In this document: one piece after another, positions 12,001 to 24,000 of the stretch
Position numbering within the stretch: the stretch's first letter is position 1
How the letters are laid out: every line of letters starts with the position of its first letter
Origin: Aplectana chamaeleonis
Lineage: Eukaryota; Nematoda; Chromadorea; Rhabditida; Cosmocercidae
Assembly: GCA_029168955.1 (NCBI GenBank)
Contig: JAPDOI010000153.1
Location: forward strand, 426,001 to 490,000
DNA length: 64,000 nt
Direction of reading: 5' to 3'
The notes under the pieces: generated by a model
The model's input: the letters and a program-made list of their open reading frames with translations, nothing else
The model's database searches: none
Told to the model about the DNA's origin: nothing
Program-made: the position numbers and the translations under genes

Positions 12001-15000
12001 TCTTCCGAAAAATCTACTTTATGGGAGTTATACAGTCGAGGGCCTCATAAAGTTTAATTGCGTCCCGCAGAACAATGTTGAGTTAATGATAATTTGGAAA
12101 TCAGAAACCGAAAATGAGCAAATAACTCACTAGTGGTGTCACATACTTGTCTTGACAGTAAGCACTCATCACCATAAAGTAATACTTTTGTTGGGGTTTT
12201 TAATAGACACTGGATTCCCAAAAACAAAACACCAAATTTCAGATTTTTTTCGAAAATGCCCGATCGACAAGAAAATTCTTTGGTAGATTCGAGGTTGCGT
12301 ACACAAATTATTTGAATCGACATTATAACATTTCAACCACCACAGGTCTGTCTGTGATCAAAATTAATTTCAATCAACCAGCGCAGTGCTCAATTGCAAC
12401 TTTCGTCTAGAGTATTTTTCTTCACAGCTCGGTGTTTTTTGAGAAAATATTTTATTTTTGTAATACCGAATATTCTGCACCAATTACTATTATCTCTGAC
12501 GATATAACGTTGTTTTGGAAATGTTTATGAGCATCTGAAGACTCGCCACTCTTCCAGCACAATTTTTCGAAAAAAATTAAACAAGTCGAAATTTCACCAA
12601 ACTTCTTTGATGGAATCATAAGGCTGCTTCAAGTATGCCACAAAAACATAATCAGCCGAGTAAGTCGTTTAACGCGTTAAACAGTTCCTAAGTTGGGCGC
12701 CGCACAAAAACGGCGGCTGCCCCCGCCCGCCGCCGCCTTTTTACCCTTGGCAGCCGACCGCACTGTACTACAGCGAGATAAAAGTGTCTGGGGTGGGGAA
12801 ACTGGTGAAAGCCTGGGTGAAATACACTCTTAATCTATCGGCTTAGATTCGATGGATATGACCACTTTTTTTTCTAGGGCATTCCTGCTCCAAATCGCGG
12901 TTCGTGTTTTTTTTCTGTTTTCTGTCCAATTTTTGCACGTTTTTACGAAAAACAGAAAAAATGGCCAAAAATGGGCATAAAACAGAAAACAGAAAATTCC
13001 GCACATCCCTGATCGCAAGAGGAGACTCCCCGTTACGGACCGTGTCGAAGATGATATCCTTGTTGCGGACCGCGGCGAGGTGGACCTGCTTGCTGCTGGC
13101 CGTAACGAGGATCATGACCAAGGCCGCTAAACAGGGTGGTAATCCAATTTCTTTCTCCGTTTGCAGAAGAGGCTGTCGACAACTATGAGTTGGCAGGATA
13201 TGCTGCCGTCAACAGCAGCTCCTGCTCACAACGAGGTGTAGTATTCCATTTTTGGCTCTAGAGTGCTAACGCTATTGTGCCGACATACTACCCCCGACTG
13301 TCTGGGATAAGGTGTGATAGAGGTCAACTTTGATGATCGGACTTCCGGGTTATTTCCTTTGTCAACCAATAGGCAGAGTTTTGGGGAGTCAAGAGCTTTT
13401 TGCCTATGGATAAAATATTCGTACAGAATGATCGGAACTGCTTCATTTTTTCTGCATTTGTACCAGCTATGGAACGGGGATTTCTAGGGAGGAACGGGGA
13501 AGAATTTTTTAAGAACTTTTCGAATCCCGTTAGTTTCGGGACAAAATAGGTTGAAATAAACGCAGATAATCAGGGAGCCGCTGAAGTGGAGCAGTATCTT
13601 TACGTAATCTAAGTAAAGAGAATGAAGTCCTTATTTATTTATTGTGGTGAGCGCGAAGCGCTCACCAGATTTGGCTTTGATTCGCCATCGCGCAACCCCC
13701 TGATCTCAGTATCAGGGTCCAGAGTAAACGTAGGAAGACCGTTCTTTTCGCATTTAATACACTTTAGAAAGGTGAGTAACTGTTCAAAAAGTGGCCCGGA
13801 ATGGTTTCCTGAGGTTCGAGGAAAATTGCCAAAACCACGTGATTTTGGTCGAAGAAAGGTTCATCTCCTTTTTTTTATTCAGTTGGCGTACAGTTCACCT
13901 CCGCACTGCCGTTCAGTCCGCAAAGTGCACGCTGATTGCGAAATCGTGCTGCGGCACGGTTGCAAGTATCCTCAGACAGGGATGTAGGATCACCCGGGCG
14001 GTGGGATCACCCGGGCACCAAAGGAGGAAACCGCCCGGGTGATCCCACATCCCTGTCTGAGGATACTCCCAACCGCGCCGCAGCACGATTTCGCAATCAG
14101 CGTGCACTTTGCGGACTGAACGGCAGGGCGGAGGTGAACAGTACACGATCTTGTTGGAACACTTATCGTTGAGCTAGAAAGCTCATTTTTGGCCAGAAAG
14201 TTGGTTATGATTGCCGCTAGCTCGTGGCAAAATTTGAAGTTGGTAGATCAATTTTTGCGGGACCTCAAAATTGAGGGTCAAGCAAGACAAAAGCACGTAA
14301 ACATGTTGTTATAAACCATCCGACGTTTACTCATTCGTAAAAATGAACTAATGAAATAAACACAACAACAACAATGAAATAAACAATTGAACGCTCCCTG
14401 AGACGGGGCAACGCTTCAATCAATACGGCGGGATCTCGGAAGTACTTTTTGGGTAACTCAGAAGTGCGCCACAGAAAGCCGTAGATAGTGTGCGGGACCA
14501 CAGTAGGAATACGCAAGACGCCGTAGAACGTGTGTGGGACCCAAGTGGAAGTGCGCCGGACGCTGTAGAAAGTGTGCGGGACCGAAATGGGTGTGCGCAG
14601 AACGCCGCAGAAAGTGTGTGGGACCCTAATGAGAGTGCGCCTGACTCCGTAGAAAGTGTGCGGGACCCAAGTGGGAGTGCGCCGGACGCCATAGAAAGTG
14701 TGAGGCACCCAAACAAAAGTACGTCGGACGCCGTAGAAACTGTGCGGTGACCAAGTGGAAGTGCACAAGACGCCGTAGAAAGTGCGTGGGACCCAAGTGG
14801 GAGTGCGCCGAACGCCGTAGAAAGTGTGCGGGACCCAAATACTAGCACGCCCGTGCCGATCATTTTTTCCGCAGGGCTACCGTAACCATTCTTGAACAAA
14901 ACATGATAACGAACGATAACAAGCGCTCATAACATGCGGGGTATAAAAGGGCAGAGGAGCGGTATGCATTCATTCACACACCGCTCTCTTCGACGAGCCA

Positions 15001-18000
15001 TTGGGAAGTGGCTGAGGAGGTCGAAATTGTGCAAACATGATTGTTGGCTACTACGATGGGCTCATATCCAAGCTGACACTTGAAAATTTTTCAAAAGAGG
15101 ATTACGATAGCCTTGCGGAAAAAATGATCGGCAGAAGCGTGCTTGTGACCCAAATGGGTGTGCGCAGAACGCCGTAGAAAGTGTGCATGCCATCAGTGGT
15201 AGCATACAGGACATTAGTGGGAGTGCGCCGGACGCCGTAGAAAGTGTGCGGGACCCAAATGGATGTGCGCAGAACGCCGTAGAAAGTGTGCAGGAAATCA
15301 GTGGGAGTGTGCAGCATGTCACAGAAAGTGTGCAGGACATCAGTGGGAGTATGCAAGACGTTTTAGAAAGTGTGCAGGTCATCAGTGGTAGCATGCAGGA
15401 CATTAGTGGCAGTGTGCAGCACCTCATAGAAAGTGTGCAGGACATCAATGGGAGGGTGCAGGACAATAGTGGTAATGTGCAGGACGTCATAGAAAGTGTG
15501 CAGGCCATCAGTTGGAGTGCGCAGGACGTCATAGAAGGGTTGGGGGCAGGGCATCAGTAGGTTTACTTTGAATCAACACCACCACGCATAAATCATGTTA
15601 TAAAGAAAACCTTTAGGAAAAATAAATGAAATTCCTGAAAGTTTAGGTTCCTGGCAAAAGTAAAGATTTGGCATGGCCATTTTTTTCGAAAAATTAGAAA
15701 TATACTCAGTTAAACGGGGAAGGTGAAGAAGAATGAAAAAAAGGTTTTGAAATATTCCTGAGAACGATTTGGCGTAGAATAATTTGATTTAGGGAAATGT
15801 AGTGAAATAGTTGAAAGTATGATTTGACAGTCGAGTTTGAACCAACTATTGATAAGAGTTGTGCAAAACGAGAGATCGTTGTATGAGCCCTGCGGAAAAA
15901 ATGATCGGCACGGGCGTGCTAGTATTTGGGTCCCGCACACTTTCTACGGCGCTCGGCGCACTCCCACTTGGGTCCCACGCACTTTCTACGGCGTCTTGTG
16001 CACTTCCACTTGGTCACCGCACAGTTTCTACGGCGTCCGACGTACTTTTGTTTGGGTGCCTCACACTTTCTAGGGCGTCCGGCGCACTCCCACTTGGGTC
16101 CCGCACACTTTCTACGGAGTCAGGCGCACTCCCATTAGGGTCCCACACACTTTCTGCGGCGTTCTGCGCACACCCATTTGGGTCCCGCACACTTTCTACG
16201 GCGTCCGGCGCACTCCCACTTGGGCCCCACACACGTTCTACGGCGTCTTGCGCACTCCTACTGGGGTCACGCACACTATCTACGGCGCTCTGTGGCGCAC
16301 TTCTGAGTTACCCAAAAAGTACTTCCGAGATGCCGCCGTATTGATTGTAGCGTTGCCCCGTCTCAGGGAGCGTTCAATTGTTTATTTCATTGTTGTTGTT
16401 GTGTTTATTTCATTAGTTCATTTTTACGAATGAGTAAACGTCGGATGGTTTATAACAACATGTTTACGTGCTTTTGTCTTGCTTGACCCTCAATTTTGAG
16501 GTCCCGCAAAAATTGAGCTACCAACTTCAAATTTTGCCACGAGCTAGCGGCAATCATAACCAACTTTCTGGCCAAAAATGAGCTTTGTAGCTCAAAGATA
16601 AGTGTTCCAACAAGATCGTGTACGCCAACTGAATAAAAAAAAGGAGATGAACCTTTCTTCGGCCAAAATCACGTGGTTTTGGCAATTTTTCTCGAATCTC
16701 AGGAAACCATTTCGGGCCATTTTTTGAACAGTTACTCACCTTTCCAAAGTGTTTTAAGTGCGGAAAGAACGGTTTTCCTAAGTTTACTCTGGACCCTGAT
16801 AATGAGATCAGGGGGTTGCGCGATGGCGAATCAAAGCCAAATCTGGTGAGCGCTTCGCGCTCACCACAATAAATAAATAAGGACTTCATTCTCTTTACTT
16901 AGAATACGTAAAGATACTGCTCCACTTCAGCGGCTCCCTGATTATCTGCGTTTATTTCAAGCTATTTTGTCCCGAAACTAACGGAATTCGAAAAATTCCT
17001 TAAAAATTCTTCCCCGTTCCTCCCTAGAAATCCCCGTTCCATAGCTGGTACAAATGCAGAAAAAATGAAGCAGTTCCGATCATTCTGTACGAATATTTTA
17101 TCCATCGGCAAAAAGCTCTTGACTCCCCAAAACTTTGCCTATTGGTTGACAAAGGAAATAACCCGGAAGTCCGATCATCAAAGTTGACCTCTATCTCACC
17201 TTATCCCAGACAGTCGGGGGTAGTATGTCGGCACAATAGCGTTAGTACTCTAGAGCCAAAAATGCAATACTACACCTCGTTGTGAGCAGGAGCTGCTGAA
17301 TGTTTAAAATGCTCTCTACGAGAAAGAGGAGACAATATGTCCTTTGCCAAATAATCGTATATTTTAGGTAGTAGGAATCTTCAACGGGCAGGAATATTGA
17401 ACTTGATCTGAAAAAAAGTGACTTATTGATTTCACTTGAAACCAACAGTGTTGTCGAGAATTGGGAAAAATTTAAATGAAGGCGAAACGAAAAGTCAGTC
17501 TATAGTGTTTTCGTCAAAAAAAAAGTCATACTTGAGGTTGTGAGATTTTTCGGTGGCGAAAAATATTATTCATGTGGAATAAGAACAAGATAAAAGTAGA
17601 AACAAATGAACAAAGCGAAAAATAAAACAAATTGAATTACTTTGATTGAAAAACTGACTCATTGAAGAAGAGAAAAATTTAAATAAAGGAACAAATAACA
17701 TGTTTCGGGTAGTCCTGTGCTGACCTTTTTAATCAGACCGAAGCGTTTTCTAAAAATTTCAAAAATTCGAAATTCAAGAGTTTTGAATAGTCTGCTACAA
17801 TTTATTCCTCGACGATAGCTTTTTCAAACGTAGGCCTCTGGTGAGGCGGAGGGTTCTCGAGGTGTGTAGGGAGTAGAGTGAGGACCGAATATTCGAGTTC
17901 GAATAAATCTTCGAAAAAAAACGAACCTTCCTTCATTCGAGCATTCGGCTATTTGCAGAAATCGAATATTCGAACATTATTCGAACTAGAAAATCCGACA

Positions 18001-21000
18001 GGCTAGTACATACTAGTCCGCCGCGGTTCGGTTATTGACATAGGTGTATAGATAGCAATCGCAGATGATGGTGTCACACATCTGCTCTCAGAAAACTATT
18101 CATTTCTATAAGTTCATCTTGGGTGGCTGGTTTCCAGGTTCGGATCGTGCGTCTGAGGCACAGAAGTCAAACTTATGGGTTCTGCGGATTATTTTTGATT
18201 TTTCCGTGGCCGATTGCCCTTCGTTGAGAGATTTCAGGAAAATCTATCCACGCCTTCCCAAAAAAAGGAAGAGTGGGGGAGGGGCGGACAAACAAATTCT
18301 TCTTCTTCTTCTTTGCAGCCACGTCGAGGGTACTGTCATAGATTGAGGAACTGGGCGACCAATAATGGATTCGTCCATAGGTCCATTGTGGTCAGCGTGG
18401 TTGGTCTCTCCGGACAATCAAACAAATGTGCCGTATCGTGGCCGTGGCATCCACAGTCTGGGCAAACGTCCGACTTGCTGCTGTCAATCTTGCTAACATA
18501 TGCCATAAGAATAGTAGAGTGACCACAGCACAGCGATGCCAGGGTGAATATGGCCCTCCTTCCGAGGTGAGACTCGGATGTGCAGACCCAGGGCGGCACC
18601 ACTCCCAGGATGGGATTTATCGCCGCTTTTTCCAGATGACACCGTACGAACTGTGTGTGCTCCTCGCGCAACAGACGGAGTCGTTCTTGCTGTGAATCGT
18701 GCCATCTTTGCAGATTGACTTTGATTGGAGCATCGGCGAATGGCTTTCTGACGCGTCTCTCCCTGACGGGGTTCAGCACTCTCCATGAGGTGTGGTTGGA
18801 TTGCTTTATGATATTGATAAAAAATTGTTGAGCCTGGAGCTGACAGTGTTCTTTTACTGGTAATAATCGTGTCTCCGCATGCAAGTGATCGACTGGGGAA
18901 CTTCTTGCACATCCGGTAGTTATACAAAGTGCGGCATTCTGTATACGCTGCATCTTGGTCCAGGAGGCCTCTGATACCAAGTGCTGCCACACCGGTGCAG
19001 CGTACTCCAGAGCGGGCTGAAGAATTGCCTTGTATGTCGTGATAATAGTTTCTTTGCTACTGCCCCATGATGTACCGCCCAGGGGTCTGAGCACATTAAG
19101 CTTCGCTTTGACGACGGCCTGCTTCTGCTCGGTGTTCTTATGAAACTTGAGCGATGGATCGAGCACCAGACCGAGCAGTTTGGGAAAGCGAGCAGCAGGC
19201 AATCGATCCCCGTCCCACTCGACATGCGGGTGAGCGCTGTGCTCCGAAGGATCCGTTGTGAGTACGGATACCGACGATTTGAATGCAGAGATCTTCAGCA
19301 TTTTGCGGCCGAAAAAGCTTTTCAGTGTGACCAGGTACTCACTGATCTTGGAGGCGGCCACATGGATATCCCGATCCCGACACATTATTCTCATATCATC
19401 GGCATAGGCGACCACCTTGATATACTGGGGGAGGGGGCATGTCTTCGAAGTACAGACTGAAGAGCGCAGGCAATAAAACGCCGCCCTGCGGAACTCCAGC
19501 TGCTATAGGAATACTATTGGAGACATGGTTCTGGAACATAACTCTGGCTCGTCTGCCCTTGATGAATGCCGATATCCAGCGTTTCTGCCACGGCGGTATT
19601 GGTGATTCGAGTAAGTTGCTTGACAGAACTCCATGGTTTACTGTGTCGAATGCCTTGGTGAGATCTAAGGCAACAGCCACAGTTCGCTGTAGCTTCTGGG
19701 CATTGAACCCATCGATGACAAAGCTTGTAATTTCCAGCAGAGCTGTGGTGATGGAATGCAGCTTTCTGAATCCATGCTGAATCACTTGCTTCTCATTGTG
19801 CTCCGCCAAGTCCTTTACGATCAGTTTTTCGGCTACCTTCGCGAACGTGGACAGCAAGCTAATAGGTCTGTATCCCTTGACTGAAGCCTGAGGGTTCCCC
19901 GGCTCGGGCAGCGGCACAACGTTAGCTGTCTTCCAGTTCTGTGGGATGGTGCACGATCTGAACGAGTTATTGATCAAATCAGTGAGAAGCGGAAGGATTT
20001 CATTTGGTATCTTCTTCAAGACAGCAGGACATACCGTATTTTCTCTTTTAGAAGTACATGTACTTCTAATACTCAAGCCCCTATTTTATAGGTACTTCTA
20101 TGAGAGGTGTACTTCAAATAGAGGCTGTACTTCTACTTCTCAGCCCTCTCTTTTGGATGTACTTCTATTAGAGGTGTACTTCTAATAGAGGGTGTACTTC
20201 TATTATTCGGCGCAATTTTTTTAATTTCTAATGCTGAGCTGTTCGCATTCCTGGCAAGATTTCCAGTGAAAAATCGAGAATTTGTATGTATTGAAATTTC
20301 AGACCGCAACCCCGAAAACATAGCCATTTAGGCCGCGATCATACCTCCCGCGACCAACGACGGTGACGACAGTGACAGTGCATATCAGCCATATCGATTT
20401 TCGGTCGCTATTGATGGTAATCATTGCGTCGCCTCTCTCGTCGCTGGAAGTATGATCCCGGCCTTAGGCCCTGTCGAATTGAGGCTTTCATAATCACTGA
20501 TACCATATTTTCAAAACCATGGGGGAATCTTGGCTTTTTCCGCATATCCTTTATAACTTTGTCAACTTGCGTCGTAGTGAACGCTTCGGCCGTGCTCATA
20601 AGCGGGAGGCGGCACAGCTCTCGTACAGTCACTCTATTCTGCGGACCACGCTCAGCACTGGTGATGAAAAAACTTCTCCCGAGCGCATAAGCGGCTTCTT
20701 TTCCTGATTTGAATACACCGTTGTCCAATTCGATTGTGGAGACGGTAGCAGGCAAGCTCTTACCGGAGAGCTTCCGTGACACCTTCCAAGTAGCTGCAAT
20801 GTCCGTCTTGAAGTCCAACTGCCCAGTGAACTTCTCCCACTCTTCTTTCTTGTGCCTGTCTAATTCCTTTCTGATCTCATCGTCTAGTTTAGCAACGATG
20901 GGGTCCAGATGGTTGACCGCTCTCCTGGCATCTCTTGTCCTGATATTACCGAGGATCTCCCTTGTGACATTTGGACAGAAAGTCTTGACGCGGCCGACAG

Positions 21001-24000
21001 GAATGGCTCTGCGGATCGCGTCAGATAAATGGCACTCTTTCTGGTGCACGTCGCCATTCCACGGGTAATTTGCCGACAGGCGAAGCGCAACTTCACTGAA
21101 CAGGCTCCAGTCTGCTCGGCCTAAATTAAGATAAGAACGTTGACGAACACCAGAATAGGGAGCGAGAGAGTTGGAGAGATCGATATGGATGAAGACGGGG
21201 ACATGGTCACTTGGCAAAGTGGTTGTGGTGGACCATGAGCAAGAGTTAGAGAGGTTGGACGAGACAAGAGAAATGTCTGGGCTGGAAGATCGGCCGTTGG
21301 TAGGGAGACGAGTGGGCTGATCATCGTTTAAAATGACCAAGTCACACTCCTCTGCCCATTCTTCGACGTCATTTCTTCTAGCGTCAGAATCAAGTGACGA
21401 GCAAAAGATGTGAGCATTAAAATCGCCCGCGAAGACAACTGAGGATGAGAGGGAGCAGTCGTAAAGCTGCTTAAGTAAAGGAACAGGATCGTAAGATGGG
21501 GGGCATGAGGTAGTGGGTGGAATATTTATGTTGAAAAGAGAAAGGGGTGTTTTAAGAGGGAGATGGATTGGAAGGTACTCGAGAGTACCATCCGTGGGGG
21601 TGTTGGGTATGAGGTGGGAGGGGAGAGAAGATAAAACAAAGGTTGAAACTCCTCCGCCATGAGCTGACCTTGGAGCAAGGAAGGCGGTATAGCCCGGGAT
21701 GTTAGGATGAGGACGGGTAGGGGATGGAGAGAGCTTGGTTTCTTGAACCATGATCACGTCTGGATGGTAAGTACGTGCGAAGAGAGAGAGCTCAGAAAGT
21801 TTGGCACGAAGACCGTTGAGATTGATATGTACAATGAAAAGGGGGCGATATGAGGAAGAGGAATCTGAGATGGAAGGTGAGGAGCATAATACACAGCGAA
21901 AAGAAGAGTTATGATGCTTCACACAACTGAGACCCGAACAAGAGAAGTGCACCCACCTTTGGCATCCAAAGCATTGGACGCTGGTCCCATTCCAATTGAC
22001 ATTTCTGTCGCATGTGGCACATAGGTACTTCTTCTTCTGAGCGGGTCCAGGCTTCCCTTCCACGCCGGCCCTTAGCAGGAGAATCCGAAGGAGAGACGCG
22101 GCCGGCCAGCACCTCTCCCATGACAAAAACCCTCTTCGTGGAGGGGGTGACGTCGGTTTGCATAGAGGTGATCTTCTTTCCTCCACACTGCCACGGCGTG
22201 AACGTACGACATCTCGGCAGCACAAACAAATTCTGCGTAGTTTGTCTCATCCTTTAAAGGCACAGTCCAGCCTCAGGGGTAATTTCCGATAACATAGTCC
22301 GGTCGCCGTGCATAGAAACCCCGCCAAGCGCCGAAATCTCAATTCTTTCAAATAAGCGGGGGAAGTGGAAAAAAATGGGCCACACCCTTATGGAAGAAAA
22401 TGGGTTACCCCCGCCGACAAGCTTCCGATCTCAATAGGGACAAGTTGCGAGATGGGTTCTGAACAAAATCTACAATACCGGCCACAACTTCTGTCCCAAA
22501 GCGCGTCGGCGACGCGAAATCGCGTCGAAAACGCCGTTTTCGTTCGGAGTGGACTTTTTGAGAACCTGAAAAAACCATTCGATTCCCCTCGATGAGGAGA
22601 TTCCGATTGTATGTTCAGACTTGAGAAAAACTCAAGTCTTCACCTAGTTATGGCCTATTTCCCCTAAAAGGAATCAAAATCTTTGTGAGTGGTTACTTTT
22701 TGATTCTGAAAACACTAATCGCTTCCTCACGTTCACGTTTCGCCGTTGATAGAGCATTCTTACTCTTTAGGTGGGCAAAATATGCCATAACTACGTCAAG
22801 AAGTAACAATTTTCTCAACCTGAAAAGATTTTTGGAATCAGGACGATGAGAGGAAGCGATTAGTGTTTTCAGATTCAAAAAGTAACCACTCACAAAGATT
22901 TTGACTCCTTTTAGGGGAAATAGGCCATAACTAGGTGAAGACTTGAGTTTTCTCAAGTCTGAACATACAATCGGAATCTCCTCATCGAGGAATCGAATGG
23001 TATTTTCAGGTTCTCAAAAAGTCCACTCCGAACGAAAACGGCGTTTTCGACGCGATTTCGCGTCGCCGACGCGCTTTGGGACAGAAGTTGTGGCCGGTAT
23101 TGTATGTTCTTCCATTTGGCATTGGTCTGGCTCTATATATGTGATTTGTTGCGGGACGATGGCGACGAATGACGGGAAAAAACAGACTCGAGACAACTTG
23201 TCCGCGAACCTCTCGCCGTTCAAATTCAAAATGTTCGAGGGGTCATAACTCCATTTGTAGTGAGTTCTAAGCGATTCTGAAAACACTGTTATGATCAGCG
23301 TAAAATTTTCTCCAAAATAAGCGGAGAAGCTAAAAATCGATTGTTATGTTAAATTGTGCCTTTAAAGGTCGAGACCGATTTTGATGAAAATAGCTGTGAC
23401 ATGTACGTTTTTGCAGCGCTTCGAACCATGCATAAATTATTTCTCTGGCGACAGTATGAATACTCAGGCAGTTACGCCGGCTGAGGGGAAGGCAATGCCG
23501 GCTGACTAAGCATTGTACCCGGGCAAGCCCCGGTATTCACTGCCCCTCAGCCGGTAAATGGAGGTCCGCTCACCCGGTAATAGTTGTTTACCATGTGAAT
23601 GATATCGATCTGCAGGAGCAGATAAAGCCCCTAGTAGGCCCTCCCTGGTCCCCAGCAAGTTCGAGGCTTGCGCTTCATCCCTGAAGCGGCAAGCTTACCG
23701 TGCTTCAAAATTCATGAACTGGCCCGCTGTCACGCCCGCACGGTTACAACGAACCTTAGGGGGGTAAGGGGTCAATGATCCAAATCGTGTGTGTGTGACC
23801 AGCCGTTCGAATGCCATCGTCCGGGTCAGCTCGCAGTCCATTTTGCCCGCGCCGTACATGACCGTGGTTTGCTTTAGCTCTTCAGTATTGGGCCAATGAT
23901 ATGCATATGCCTGCCCCGTAAAGCCATGCCCATCAGCCGGTAGAATGCATGCCCGCCCGCTCAGCCGGTAAGACACTCCGCCCCCAAAATAAGCCTGCCC

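Larger units (their letters stand above)
6566..13011. mobile_element. hAT-like non-autonomous DNA transposon
   Basis: The termini are CAGGGATGTGCGGAA (6566) and its exact complement ending at 13011. They are flanked by the 8-bp direct repeat ATCGCAAG at 6558-6565 and 13012-13019. CAGGG ends and 8-bp duplications are hallmarks of hAT elements. Subterminal AACAGAAAACAGAAA repeats lie at both ends. No hAT transposase reading frame is present; the interior holds GC-rich repeats, a SINE and a Tc1-like palindrome, so the 6446 bp are mostly later insertions. Confidence 0.85.
6551..13261 (+). pseudogene. Small ORF of element C, split by hAT insertion
   Basis: The ORF begins at ATG 6551 and reads MAHRK up to the hAT insertion point (6565), then resumes at 13020 with RRLPVTDRVEDD. 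Read without splicing it stops at TAA 13128 (41 codons). Alternatively a 65-nt intron, 13102-13166 (GTAACG to TTTGCAG), gives a 63-codon product ending at TAG 13259. I recognise no domain. Copies A and B align in this region (an I-(L/F)-x-A-E-G stretch precedes the start), but B has no ATG at the aligned position. The ORF is broken here by the 6.4-kb insertion. Confidence 0.4.
6164..13304 (+). mobile_element. TATA-hairpin TIR element, copy C (interrupted)
   Basis: The left terminus reads CAGACAGTCGGTGGGTAG and the right terminus is the inverse of CAGACAGTCGGGGGTAG. Homology continues about 45 bp inward through GTCGGCACAATAGCG at both ends. Inside are a TATA box at 6436, a leader, the GTGAC hairpin at 6496 and a small ORF starting at 6551. 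A hAT-like element (6566-13011) has inserted 15 bp into that ORF; removing it and one 8-bp duplication leaves an element of about 690 bp. This matches copies A (24892-25681, 790 bp) and B (54109-54813, 705 bp). I find no clear target duplication and no transposase, so the superfamily is unknown. Confidence 0.7.
13213..17298. repeat. Second large palindrome with central transcription unit
   Basis: The inverted arms at 13213-14877 and 15886-17298 begin CAGCAGCTCCTGCTCACAAC on each strand. The left arm is 252 bp longer, mainly because it carries an extra fold-back insert (13887-14147). The spacer 14878-15885 is unique and holds a TATA box and a small ORF. The outer 92 bp of each arm copy the right end of element C, so an inverted duplication happened after C was in place, or this is a composite element. 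No transposase is seen. Confidence 0.8.

Noticed and set aside
14455..16300. CRISPR-like regular repeats
   Set aside because: Units are contiguous with no unique spacers, and the genome is eukaryotic.
14331..16344. ORFs of 60-161 codons over the 42-bp arrays
   Set aside because: A repeat period divisible by three keeps several frames open on both strands by arithmetic alone.
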